64,000 nt of DNA from Antedon mediterranea (taxonomy: Eukaryota; Echinodermata; Crinoidea; Comatulida; Antedonidae), in assembly GCF_964355755.1 (NCBI RefSeq), contig NC_092671.1, positions 23,575,070 to 23,639,069 of the forward strand. The letters are read 5' to 3'. This document shows, one piece after another, positions 10,955 through 20,890 of the stretch (position 1 is its first letter; each line of letters begins with the position of its first letter). The position numbers and the translations under genes were made by a program. The notes beneath the pieces are model-generated. The model searched no databases, had not been told where the DNA came from, and saw nothing but the letters and a program-made list of their open reading frames with translations.

Positions 10955-11880
10955 ATCACATTTTCCCTGGCAACCACACAGCTCTGTACATCGTAAATCA
11001 CTCTTTCTGCATTTACAGCATCCAAGATCACAGTCGGTGTGTCTACAGCGAATTAAAACCTTTGTGACATCTGAAAGTTCCGGCAATGATATCCAAGCTG
11101 GACTAAATTTGTTGCCGTCCTTCCTCTATCCCCAGTTCGCTGGGTCCTGTTCAACCCTGAATGCATCTAGACAGTCGTACCACTTCCTGGCTTCCGTTTC
11201 ACAAGTTCTCTTAATGCCGCAAATGTTGGGGGATATTTTCAATAGTCTTTCTCTTGTTATAAAAAGATATCGTCTTGCATCATTAAATGTTCTGCAGTAG
11301 ACATAGTTACAACAAACTGTTCTAGATAATCTTACTTCCTGGCTTCCGTTTCACAAGTTCTCTTAATGCCGCAGATGTTGGGGGATATTTTCAATAGTCT
11401 TTCTCTTGTTGTAAAAAGATATCGTCTTGCATCATTAAATGTTCTGCAGTAGACATAGTTACAACAAACTGTTCTAGATAATCTGTGTCTGTTTCACTAA
11501 CATGCCCTACAGACAATGACATCCTCTCAAAAACTGGAGTCATACATGGCATCTTTTTCAAAGTCTCGTTAAATGTAGCTCTACCTTTTCCTTAAACAGA
11601 TGAAGTTCTATCACAACCGCTAATGGTATGAAAGAACAAGTAAGCGGCTGATGCTTGTGATCCAAGAGAAGAAGCAATCTCGTGTATTGGGATGTACTTC
11701 AAGTGCCTCCCCACTCCAAACTCGATCCGAAGCTCGTGGATGCCAGGTATTCTGTGGAAAGCTGACAACAACATCACTGTGTACAGTCTTGACAATGCGT
11801 GGAAAATTTCAGCGGCAAGTTTAACGTGAACAAACATACATTCATCTGCCTCTTCTATGTTACATGGCATCAGCGATTGT
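10955..11880 (-). pseudogene. Unnamed invertebrate family, fragment in left arm
   Basis: On the minus strand, 11870-11592 reads MPCNIEEADECMFVHVKLAA, then FHRIPGIHELRIEFGVG and SAAYLFFHTISGCDRTSSV. Downstream (11300-10990, other frames) comes the complement of the segment described for the right arm. The pattern EEAD.RMFVH / FG.G.H..Y...H / FFH...GCD.. matches a recurrent, uncharacterised protein family in marine invertebrate genomes, as I remember it. This copy has lost the middle valine-rich strand through a deletion (HALSRLYTV), and a 152-bp tandem duplication breaks it further. Function unknown. It is probably carried by the palindromic element rather than being a host gene. Confidence 0.6.
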
Positions 11881-12569
11881 ATATTTACTGGTTTGTTACA
11901 GCTCTGTCTCCCAAAGACCCTACAAACATTCCGTGATTTGTGCCAATGTTCTCTACTACTTCAGTTACAATAAATGAAAACAACTCTGATTTGTTGTCAT
12001 CAAATCTAAAAAATGTGGTCCAATTGTTGGGCAAGCTCCTGCTGGCTTTAACGACCCTCCTTACACCAGAGACGCGGTTTGAATGCGTACCAGACTTTAA
12101 ACTGTCGTTAAAGTATCTATCGAAAAACAAATCTAGTCGTGTCACTGATCGAAGTTGATGGTTGTATGACACTTGATATATACTCAATGAATGTCTTCGA
12201 ATCATTGGGCCTGAGCATATTGATTATTGCTTGTCCATCTAACACCTTGGCAGCAACTAATGGTGCTTCATTTTGTCGTACAACCATATATAGACCATCA
12301 ACTTCGATCAGTGACGTGACCAGATTTGGTTTTCGATAGATACTTTAACGACGGTTTAAAGTCTAGTACGCGCTAGTACGCGTTCAAACCGCGGCTCTGG
12401 TGTAAGGAGGGGCGTCAAAGCCAGTGGGAGCATGCCCAACAATGGGACCACATATTCGAGATATGATGACAACAAATCAGAGTTGTTTCATTAATTGTAA
12501 CTGAAGTAGTAGAGAACATTGACACAAATCACGGAATGTTTGTAGGGTCTCTGAGAGCGAGACAGAGCT

Positions 12570-13316
12570 GTAACAAACCAGTCTGTAAATATAAAACCGC
12601 TGATGCCATGTAACATAGAAGAGGCAGATGAACGTATGTTTGTTCATGTTAAACATGCCGCTAAAATTTGTCCGCGCATTCTTGTCAAGACTGTAGACAG
12701 TGATGTTGTTGTTATTTCATTGTCAACTTTCCACAGAATACCTGGCATCCACAAGCTTTGGATCGAGTTTGGAGTGGGGAAGCACTTGAAGTATATCTCA
12801 ATACACAAGATTACTTCTCTTGGATCACAAGCATCAGCCGCTTACTTGTTCTTTCATTCCTTTAGCAGTTCTGATACAACTTCATCTGTTCAAGGAAAGG
12901 AATTTGAGACGATGTCATTGTCTGTAGGGGATGTTAGTGACACAGATTATCTAGAACAGTTTGTTGTAACTATGTAGAAAGAAGGTAAATGATGCAAGAC
13001 GATATCTTTTTACTACAGACTATTGAAAATATCCCCCCCAACATCTGCGGCATTAAGAGAACATGTGAAACGGTCTTTTCTACAAGCCAGAAAGTGGTAC
13101 AACTGTCTAGATGCATTCAGGGTTGAACAGGACCCAGCAAACTGGGGATGGAGGAAGGACGGCAACAAATTTAGTCCAGTTTGGAGTTCATTGCCGGAAC
13201 TTTCAGATGTCACAAATCGCTGTGACACACCGACTGTGATCTTGGACTTGGACACTGTAAATGCAGAAAGAGTGATTTATGATGTACAGAGCTGTGTGGT
13301 TACCAGGTTTGAGCTA
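12570..13316 (+). pseudogene. Unnamed invertebrate family, fragment in right arm
   Basis: Better-preserved mirror copy. Frame 12603-12977 reads CNIEEADERMFVHVKHAA, ILVKTVDSDVVVISL, LWIEFGVGKHLKYISIHK and AYLFFHSF, ending in a stop at 12975-12977. A second frame (13023-13300) continues with PPTSAALREHVKRSFLQARK, then DPANWGWRKDG and SPVWSSLPELSD. The order (EEAD, TVDSDVVV, FG.GK, FFH, then LPPTSAAL..HV, then WGW...W..LP) is that of the C-terminal half of the family whose N-terminal half appears at 63353-64000. At least one frameshift or stop separates the two halves. No catalytic role can be assigned from the sequence. Confidence 0.65.
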
Positions 13317-13319
13317 CAT

Positions 13320-13935
13320 TCAAAATGGCCGCCATGCAATCAAAGACGTTATACCAATATGTTTGTTGACCTCAATACCATATTATACTTTGTACCTAAA
13401 ATTATAACTGTAGGTACCGTACTGAAATATTTTGAGCTTGCCATTTTGAAATTCAAAATGGCCGTTATGTAATCAAAGTGTTAGTTAAATAGCAATATAT
13501 TTGGTGACCCATTACCATATAATTTGCACCTAAAATCAGAGCACTGTGTACCTTTTTAGCAGAGATATACCTGGAAAGTTATTGGGGTCCGCCATTTTGA
13601 AATCCAACATGGCCGCCATGCAATCAAAATGTTAGTTATACGAATATGTTTGGTGACCCCATTACCATAATTATAATTTGCACCTAAAATCAGAATTCTA
13701 GGTGCCTTTTTAGCAGAGATATACCTGAAAAGTGAAAATTTGAAGTCCGCCATTTTGAAATCCAACATGGCCGCCATGCAATCAAAAGTTAATTATACCA
13801 ATATGTTTGGTGACCCCACTACCATATATTTTGCATGTAAAATCAGAACTCTAGGTGCCTCTTTAGCAGAGATATACCTGACAAGTGAAAATTTGAGGTC
13901 CGCCATTTTGAAATCCAAAATGGCGGCTTTCCCCT
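13320..13935 (-). repeat. ~150-bp tandem repeat, right palindrome arm
   Basis: Mirror image of 10112-10875 with about five units, starting near 13328, 13458, 13607, 13763 and 13911. Each carries GGCCGCCATGCAATCAAA or a close variant, plus the complementary gcctctttagcagagatata block. Confidence 0.85.
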
Positions 13936-14627
13936 GACCAAATTTTGTGCAACCCTTCAATTTCATATTTTTGACACCCTAATGAATAACTGTGCAAAGT
14001 TTCAGAATGTTATCACAATTTGAAGGATTGGGTCACTTAACAGGCCTACTAAGCCCTCTATAGTTGTATTATCGTCTTGAAAATAATGCGCCCTCTATAG
14101 TTATATTATATATAGTATAGTATATATAATAGTATTTCTATCTTGGAAAGTTGTGTTGAGTAGCGTAATGGTGGCCATCTTGAAAGTAACACAAATTTAC
14201 CAGCCCTGATAGGGCAACATGGTGTTTATCACAACACGCAAAAAAACAAATTCTGAAACAATGGTTAGTTTTTGTACTATAGTGAATTTTTGGAAAATGT
14301 CATTATTTTCACAATTTTACCCCAAAACTTTGATTTGTGCATAGTTTTTATAAAGCAATACAAATAATTCAATTTTTTTAAATATTCCTATTTGTTATAC
14401 GTATCTTCATCAATATCCAGTTGGAAAAACGTATTCCATAAGAATTTCTTATAGAAAATATAGTTTTTATCATTGATTCGATAAAAAACACGAAATCCAA
14501 AATACATGTAATGACGTCACATGACGTCATCAATATGCAAATTACTTTTTTTTTTATACCTAACTGTACACTAACCCTTTGCCCATCACACACCACAAAA
14601 ATAATTACACAATTATCTCAATTAGTA

Positions 14628-14829
14628 ACCCTTCCATTTCATATTTTTGACACCCTAATGAATAACTGTGCAAAGTTTCAAAATGTTATCACAATTTGAA
14701 GGATTTGCCTAAAATATGCTCCTTAACATGCCTACTAGCTGGAAAAAATTTGTAATGACTTGCAAAAATATTCAAGTTCATCGAAAAAATACAGAGGGTG
14801 CTATATATTATAGGCCAATACGCTTAAAT
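14628..14829. other. Junction between palindrome and copy D
   Basis: Starts with a third, diverged copy (14628-14705) of sequence found inside both palindrome arms (cccttccatttcatattttt...ggattt). About 120 bp of unassigned sequence follow before the CRE repeat resumes. On the left side, 9319-9415 is likewise unassigned. Confidence 0.5.
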
Positions 14830-15890
14830 CATTGTTTTGCCCATACCCGGTATTACCGGGTATACGTATTTCAACGACGTCTGTTTATACCCATACAATT
14901 CGTGCGCGTTTTTATGAAAAAGCTTAAAAAATCGTCAAAATAATGTCTTTTTTTAAACAGTCATAGTTTCTAAAGTAAACCGTGAACCGTTTATTTTTAT
15001 TACAAAATCTAGAAGTTGATGAGTTGTAGATATCGGATCATGCATCGATAAGGCTAAAAAAACATTGTGACATCATCGTATGGCCACACGAATGTAAAAT
15101 ATAGGAATTTTGTCTCTTTCGTTATTGCTCATCACATTCAATGGAGCGCATCACGCTTATCTGTATTCCTTTTTCTCCTACATTTATATATTGTCTAGGT
15201 CAATCAACTTTCTTTAGCATGAGATAAAAATATTTTAATTTTTATGACGTCATCATGCCTAAAATTTTGATTATGTGGGTCTTTAATTTCATCTTTACAG
15301 TAAATTTTAATCTGTAATAGCTCGTAAGAATAAAATGTGATAATCACGATTAAAACGTTTTCTGGAAGCTATTGGATTGTAGATACGAAATCATGTGAAC
15401 TTTTCGCCAATCGAATGTTGTGACGTCGTCATATGACAAGTTTAATTAAAAAGGTCAAATTTTCATGTTCTGCGTCAAAGTTCATCACATTTAAATGTGC
15501 GCGCACCAACATTTTACGTATTCAAGTTTCTTCTACACGTTAATATGTTGTTGCTGAGATAATTTTCTTCAGAAATTGCAATCTTTGAGTTTTATTTTGA
15601 TGATGTCATCATGTTAAATATTTGAATTAAAGGCAGGTCCCATAATTTAGTTAATATTTCATATAATATACAGTAGTACAATGTACACCAACATAGGCTC
15701 TGATGTGAGAAAATTTTTGTTTGCCGCCCTCTGTATCATGTAGAATTAATGTCTCCTTGTATACACAGTATACTGTATAATTATAATACAAGGCGAAAAT
15801 ACAGGACCACCTCTTATTATAGTTTTTAACATATGACGTGCACGTGGCGTCTGTCGTGCGGATAACTAACTCGTCAAATTGACGAGTTTC
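14830..15890 (-). repeat. CRE repeat copy D, 5' part
   Basis: Continuation of copy D after the palindrome insertion. CRE-type words lie at 15068 (TGACATCA), 15245 (TGACGTCA) and 15421 (TGACGTCG), again 177 and 176 bp apart. The 5' end is GCGGATAACT (15858-15867) followed by AACTCGTCA-AAT-TGACGAGTT (15868-15888). The loop AAT differs from CTT/AAG in other copies, but the stem is intact. Confidence 0.8.
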
Positions 15891-15904
15891 ATGTATTATG
15901 TTTA

Positions 15905-16000
15905 ATTAATTGTGGTTTCCTTGTTTATTCTGTTATATTTGTTAAGGACCACAATGGAAATAAGTTTGCCGTCGGTACTTTTTTGTGTTTTCATCCTATG
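15905..16000 (+). pseudogene. Possible LINE 3' end fragment
   Basis: The plus strand carries ttgtttattctgttatat and ggaccacaatggaaataag, a wording I associate with 3' ends of jockey/BAAS-type LINEs. Only ~95 bp, non-coding, wedged between copy D and the opposing LINE at 16004. Low confidence. Confidence 0.35.
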
Positions 16001-16003
16001 ATT

Positions 16004-17010
16004 TTATGTCGGAATAAAAAAAAGAGAGTTGCAATAATCAAGGCGAGAAGTGACAGAGGCATTTATTAATGTAGAGGCAGTACGTTTTGACAGATACTTT
16101 CGAATGCAAGCAATGTTACGTAGATGGAAGTTAGTAGTTTTTGTAACATGACTTATAAGTTTTGTTGAAGGATAATTCATCAAAATAAACCCCAACATTT
16201 TTAACAAATGGTGATGGAAAAATTGTACAGGAATTAAAAGAAATCGAGGGAATATTGAATTTGGAACGTATGTGTTTAGTGGAAAAAATGATAAATTCGG
16301 TTTTAGAATTGTTAAGCAAAAGCATGTTGGATGATAGCCAGGATGATATTTTAGAAAGACAACTTTCAAGTCGTTTAGTTATATCATGAGATTCAGAAGG
16401 ATTAAAATCGACATATAGCTGCAAGTCATCAGCATATAGGTGGTAGTGTAAATTGTATTCTTTAATAATTTCAGTGAGAGGGGAAATATACAGAGAAAAA
16501 AGCAAGGGCCCAAGGATAGAACCCTGTGGAACTCCGCATTCAAGGCTCTTGGGAGCAGATCTAGTATCATTGATTTCTACGCACTGGTTCCGGCCAGTCA
16601 GATAAGATCGAAACCAATCTAAAGCACTATTAGACACTCCATAGTAATCTGAAAGATGACAAAGAAGAATGTTGTGATCAACAGTGTCGAAAGCAGATGA
16701 AAGGTCTAGCATAACAAGTGCAACAGCACGCTTTCGATCCAAGGCACAGACAATATCATTATGAATTTTGGTGAGGGCAGTTTCAGTACTGTGACCAACT
16801 CTATATGCAGATTGAAATGGATTTAAAAAATTGAATTTGTAGAGATAAGATATAAATTGATTTGAAACTATTTTCTCAAGGAGCTTTCCAAGGAAGTGAA
16901 GATTTGATATTGGACGAAAATTTTTTAACAAATTGGAGTCAAGGGATGACTTCTTTAGGTTTAATAACGGCAGTTTTAAAGATTTCAGCAGCAGTTAAAA
17001 TTTAACAAAT
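16004..17010 (-). pseudogene. L2/CR1-like LINE reverse transcriptase fragment
   Basis: Minus frame 16931-16131 (266 codons) reads LKNFRPISNLHFLGKLLEKI, then STETALTKI, VMLDLSSAFDTVDH (motif A), WFRSYLTGRNQ, GVPQGSILGPLLF (motif B) and YHLYADDLQLYV (motif C, intact YADD). A frameshift near 16160 moves the continuation to the frame ending at 16004 (ISHVTKTTNFHLRNIACIRK, then SRLDYCNSLFF). Upstream, about 30 residues (to ~17010) show another frameshift and a stop. No endonuclease domain and no 3' UTR remain. It is a dead fragment in which the catalytic motifs are still readable. The LDLSSAFDTVDH / GVPQGSILGP style fits the L2/CR1 group. Confidence 0.85.
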
Positions 17011-17609
17011 TACTTCTTGACACATTAAGAATGTTGCAATTAATGGCCATGGTCAAAGAATTATTACTTGCGTTTACATAATTTTTACAACTAAAAACAG
17101 GTTTTCTAATGAATTCATCAAAGGATGGATCATCATTTAAAGATGTTGCCACGAACTCCCTTTACATATGTTTCCGAGCAATTGAACTCCCTTGTGACGT
17201 AAACGTATACACAAAAAATCGTAAAAAGTTGTAAAATAACTCAAAACAAAGCTTTAATTTCAATAAACTTTCAATTAAACAACAGCTTCACAATAACTTT
17301 TACATTCGAATATCCAACCGCTAATATCCAACCTTCTTCAAAATATTTTGCTTCAATCAAAAATCCTTCTCTCTTCTTACAATTGTCATACTTCCCCTTA
17401 TATACAATATGTTCATAACCTTCTAGATCATTCCTTATACTTCTTATTCTATTGGATTACAGTTTCTATTAATAGCACTTCTGGAATGTTCCTGATTGTT
17501 CTTATATTAAATACATGGTTTCTTAAATCTAAACCTACTCTTATTCTAAAATATTCATGTAGATACTGTACTATGTTACTGAACATGTTAAGAATGGTAA
17601 TTTATTACA
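17011..17609. other. Unassigned A+T-rich sequence
   Basis: Between the LINE fragment and a dispersed repeat. A 97-codon frame (17348-17641, plus) is hydrophobic and low-complexity and shows no recognisable domain. Nothing else is seen. Confidence 0.4.
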
Positions 17610-17930
17610 GATGTATTGTCCCCCAAAAACATGAAAAATGAAGATTAATTAAATCAGACTTTAAATATGTTATTTTGTAGTTTTAATAAAGTTAATTACT
17701 TTCGTAGGAAAAAAAATGAAAAAAATATTGCTTTCACTTATAAAATGACAAAATAAATGGTTAAATTTCACCAAAAACCACTGGCTGGCAGCCAATTTGA
17801 CCATTTTTTGCTTTAAATTTTTTCAGGCAAATACATTTTTTTTCGATCCAATTGTTGGTCAAAGTGGATAATTATTATGTGACATTAAAATGGCATATTC
17901 AACAAAAATAAGACAAACATCATGCTAAAT
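17610..17930 (-). repeat. Dispersed repeat, 'tgccagcc' family, copy 1
   Basis: The segment containing ggctggcagccaatttgacc and ttataaaatgacaaaataaa is the reverse complement of the repeat at 62205-62470, and a third copy lies at 52730-52950. It includes a run reading gtattgtccccc at 17619. Non-coding; superfamily unknown. Confidence 0.7.
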
Positions 17931-18052
17931 TTCTAGGCTGCTTAAGCAGCAAACGCAAGGCATTGTTATAACATACTTTCATTCAATGATCTCAGAGTGC
18001 TTTTATTATACTGTATCTACACCATAAGGTTGAACAGTACATGCTGACACTC

Positions 18053-18400
18053 AGCATAGATAATATTTATTCGTAGTAGAACATTTACAAAACTTTCTAC
18101 CTCGAGAGTTGGCCCTATTGCAAATAGATCGATATTGACGTTTGATGTCACTTTCATCACTCAGATTATTACAGATCACATTACTGAGATAGGTTATGGA
18201 ATTATCAACGTTTAGAGGGGCCCCATTTAAGGTAATATGTGGAACTGGTTGCGGACTTTTGGGCAAAGTAGCAAGCATTTGGATTTGGTTGCATTAAAAG
18301 TTATATCATGGTCACTAGCAAAACCTTCGGAGTCAGTCACTGACGGAGCCAAAAGAACCAAGTCATTGATGAGTGATGATATAATAAGTAATGTAGTATA
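18053..18400 (-). pseudogene. Decayed LINE reverse-transcriptase fragment
   Basis: Minus-strand pieces read DLVLLAPSVTD (just after a lost YADD), then SDHDITFNATKSKCLLLCP, and in the next register VPHITLNGAPLNVDNSITYL and SDESDIKRQYRSICNRANS. This order (post-YADD helix, KSK, then ITYLG.VI, then RQ.R...NS) is the thumb/connection region of a LINE reverse transcriptase. At least two frameshifts. It lies about 70 bp upstream of the first visible ATIC exon, so it is intronic or upstream of the gene. Confidence 0.65.
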
Positions 18401-18472
18401 GACTAAATTAAGGTTACAACCAATAGCATCTAAAAATCGAAAATGTACTGATTCAATGATTTTTCCTTTTAG

Positions 18473-18599
18473 CTGTATTAAGTGTATCGGATAAGGTAGA
18501 TATTGTACCTTTTGCTGAGAAATTGAATGGTCTTGGTTTACAACTTGTTGCTTCTGGTGGAACAGCTAGAGTCATCAGGGAAGCTGGAATTCCGGTCAG
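18473..18599 (+). CDS. ATIC: ATIC, first visible coding exon
   Basis: ATIC makes the bifunctional cytosolic enzyme of the last two steps of purine synthesis (AICAR transformylase and IMP cyclohydrolase). This 127-bp exon follows an acceptor (ttttccttttag, ending 18472) and ends at a GTAATT donor. It encodes [17 protein letters not shown], then [19 protein letters not shown] and IPVR. VSDK and SGGTA are hallmarks of the N-terminal cyclohydrolase (MGS-like) domain, equivalent to about residues 8-50 of the animal protein. Because the exon opens at a splice acceptor, the start codon must lie on an upstream exon of only a few residues, which I could not find. Splice phase matches the next exon exactly. 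Confidence 0.95.
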
Positions 18600-18828
18600 G
18601 TAATTATGAATTGAGCCCCGGCTGAGTATCAGGATTCTGCCATAATCGCTCTTTCAGAAACTATGAAATATTTTCATCTCTAGAATTTGGAAAATCCATA
18701 GTTACAAATTAACAATGTATTATGTTTAAATTTCTTTATCAAAGTTTACTTTATACCAAATGTGACATAATTATTAGGCCTACTACATGTGCGCTTCTTA
18801 CCCAGTAAATTAATGTATTTTTGTGCAG

Positions 18829-18905
18829 AGATGTTTCTGAAGTAACAAATGCTCAAGAAATGCTTGGAGGACGTGTCAAGACTCTCCACCCTGCAATTCA
18901 TGGCG
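18829..18905 (+). CDS. ATIC: ATIC, coding exon 2 of those visible
   Basis: A 77-bp exon between acceptor tttttgtgcag and donor GTAAGG. It completes the split Arg codon and encodes [20 protein letters not shown] then [13 protein letters not shown] is the conserved cyclohydrolase motif containing the active-site lysine (Lys66 in the human enzyme, from memory). The following intron is about 22 kb (18906-40950) and holds most of the transposons in the window. Confidence 0.95.
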
Positions 18906-19044
18906 GTAAGGAGTAAATTAAACAAGAAATATTTCTTACAAAAAGTGTTGCTCGACATTTTAAAACTGATCATTGTTCTTTCTTAAAAGTTAATTACTAA
19001 AAAGATGTCCTTTAATCGCAAAAATACATACAATTTTGAACTTT

Positions 19045-19050
19045 AATGTG

Positions 19051-19087
<37 letters not shown>
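19045..19087 (+). repeat. (GT)n microsatellite
   Basis: Pure GT run of about 20 units within the large ATIC intron. Confidence 0.95.
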
Positions 19088-19088
<1 letters not shown>

Positions 19089-19402
19089 CCGACCTCAGCC
19101 TGTAAGCATGCAACTGAATACCCTCCTAGAGACAACGTAAAAAAATTCTTCCCAGTCTGTTGATTCGCGTCAACCAATTAAAGGGCAAGAATCCAAAATC
19201 GTTCAACCGTGAGCCCTCACAGACTCTCTTTTCCCAGACGTTTTTTGGTCCAGCAGCTGGGATCTATAAATTATAGTTGAGTTTACAAAGTCGCAAAACT
19301 GTCAGCCTTAGATACTACTATAACTGTTGCTTGCTTTATATCTGAATGAGTAGTCCTCATGGGATGTAGCTGGCTAGAGCAGCAGCATGAAAAACCACTA
19401 AC

Positions 19403-19443
19403 GTAACAAACGTAATTTTTACACTCTTCTAGTAACTTTAGTC
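19403..19443 (+). repeat. 41-bp direct repeat, left copy
   Basis: Starts GTAACAAACGTAATTTTTAC and ends CTTTAGTC. It recurs at 29916-29956 with one mismatch (C/T). The pair encloses the Tx1/L1-like LINE and everything inserted in it, and is best read as a long target-site duplication. The LINE poly-A (T-run, 19468-19490) begins about 25 bp inside. Confidence 0.8.
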
Positions 19444-19459
19444 ATTCTTTCCATTCATC

Positions 19460-20598
19460 GAGTCTTTCTTTTTTCTTTTTTTTTTTTTTAATTATTTTAT
19501 TTTCTGTATTTCATAAAAACAGTATACATTACTTAACTTGGTTACATTACAAAGTAATACAAAATAATAATAAAGTAACCTTTTCAAGTTACAAAACATA
19601 TATGGCTATTTTTATACATAAATATCAAAACAGATTTCATTTAAACAAAAAAAAAGAATGAACTGTTGTTCAATAATAACTTGTATTTTCCTCCATATGA
19701 TATCAATTACTTTGCATTCCACGAACATGTGTATTAAAGTTTGTTCTTTTTCTAAACAAAATTCACAAATTGGTGATTCAACAATTGATATCTTATGTAG
19801 AAATGAGTTAGTATAAATGATACGGTGAATAAATTTATATTGAAAGTTTTTAAGTTTCGTATTGATTGTGCATTTATGCAAAGTTGTGAATATCATATCC
19901 CATTTCAATTGTGTATTATCAAGTTAATTTTCCCATCTGGACTCGATTCTATCGGGCACTGTTGCATATTTTTTAACGAAATGAGAATACAAGTGTTTAC
20001 AGCTTCTTTTTGTTTTCATCAAATTATTTATCTTAGAATTTTCGATTATTAAATTTGATGGGTTTGTATCGGTATTCTCAAATATTATTTGTTTCCAGTG
20101 CCTTGGAATCGAGTGTACAATTTGATGGTAAAATCAAAAATTGGGTTTAAAATTGAATCGTTATTAGAATTCTTCTAAGTTAAGAATTCGGTTGCTATGA
20201 GTCAAAATATCTTTAATGTATTTGATATTGTTGTCCCACCAAACCTTATTTATACTGAATTCCTTGATTTCAAAACAAGAGTTATTCCATAAGGATTGTG
20301 ATCAGATTTCTTTAACAGAGCTCGGTTCTTTGAAACTATACTCGCTCCAAGCTAATAGAACGTCCTTATTAAAACCATTGAACTGTTTAAGCATCGCGGA
20401 GGATTTTGAAAAGTTACTATAAAAAATAAAGTCGTTTCCAAATTTATGTAGGTCGCTTTGAAAAAAAGTTTCCATTTACCATCGTTTTTTCCTAGATATC
20501 TTTTAACCCAACATGCTTTTAGAGCTTGACAGTAACTTTGAACATGTGGCATTTTCAACCCTCCCTTTTCTAATTCGTTGGTCATGATTTTCCTCTTT
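19460..20598 (-). pseudogene. Tx1/L1-like LINE, 3' half
   Basis: On the minus strand this part continues the element that begins at 29915. Just after the 8.2 kb insertion the frame reads KRKIMTNELEKGGLKMP, HVQSYCQALKACWVKRYLGK. Farther on (19908-19612) it reads FQYKFIHRIIYTNSFLHKI then CEFCLEKEQTLIHMFVECK. The last is the C-x2-C-x8-H-x4-C knuckle at the C-terminus of Tx1/L1-type LINE proteins. Several stops and frameshifts lie between. The 3' end is a poly-A tract (plus-strand T-run at 19468-19490), as expected for L1-like elements and unlike the ATT tails of the L2-like fragments. Confidence 0.85.
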
Positions 20599-20623
20599 AC
20601 AGTCCTTCGTTCAAGTAAAAAGC

Positions 20624-20677
20624 AGGAGAGCCCTAAATTGCTCTCCTCGAATTTCCGAGGAGAGCAATTGCTCTCCT
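20624..20677. repeat. Four alternating AGGAGAGC blocks
   Basis: The 8-bp word occurs at 20624 (forward), 20640 (reverse), 20658 (forward) and 20670 (reverse), so alternative hairpins can form. It sits 18 bp inside the left end of the 8.2 kb element. The right end has GCTCTCCT (28741) and the palindrome AGGAGCGCG-CT-CGCGCTCCT (28761-28780). Confidence 0.85.
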
Positions 20678-20711
20678 AATAAAAAATTCTGGGGGTTTCG
20701 AAGAAAATACA

Positions 20712-20890
20712 TATCTTGTATACAATCTTCAAACTTTTCCACTCTCGCTTGACTTTTGAGTGGTCAAAACCAGCAGCTTCTAAAGTATTTGCAAAATGAT
20801 CCGAGACTAAACTCATTGCTTCCAATTCAGATTCTGAATCTTCTCTCCAGTTGGCTGGATTTAAGCAAGATGTATGTGGGTAAATACTAT
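20712..20890 (-). pseudogene. ZNF862-like gene, exon 3 last segment
   Basis: Minus-strand continuation after the foldback insertion: NPANWREDSESELEAMSL, then VSDHFANTLEAAGFDHSKV and KREWKSLKIVY. The D/E-rich stretch followed by DHF...L..AG.D...V..EW..LK is a ZNF862-family pattern. The frame connects exactly to 23367-24030 once the 2,473-bp insertion and one TAT are removed. It then runs to a stop near 20695, before the element's end hairpins. The hAT dimerisation region expected farther downstream is absent, so the gene is truncated at its C-terminus. Confidence 0.7.

Larger units (their letters stand above)
9416..14627. mobile_element. 5.2-kb palindromic (foldback) element
   Basis: A near-complete inverted repeat. 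The left arm runs inward from TACTAATTGAGATAATTG at 9416, and the right arm ends with its complement at 14627. The arms pair down to a loop of ~100 bp near 12175-12275. The outer ~600 bp are almost identical: the same 72-codon frame occurs at 9447-9665 plus and 14378-14596 minus. Inner parts differ by substitutions and indels. The left arm is longer by one ~153-bp tandem unit (10112-10875) and by a 152-bp tandem duplication (11182-11333 and 11334-11485). Each arm carries one broken copy of the same gene with its 3' end toward the outside. The element sits inside copy D of the CRE repeat. Known foldback transposons have this shape. A local inverted duplication is the alternative. Confidence 0.85.

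Noticed and set aside
11037-11300. 87-codon plus-strand ORF
   Set aside because: Antisense of the degraded family gene in the left arm.
9416-14627. Palindrome as a sequencing or assembly artefact
   Set aside because: The arms differ by indels (one tandem unit, a 152-bp duplication) and many inner substitutions, which a simple hairpin-read artefact would not give. Not fully excluded without reads.
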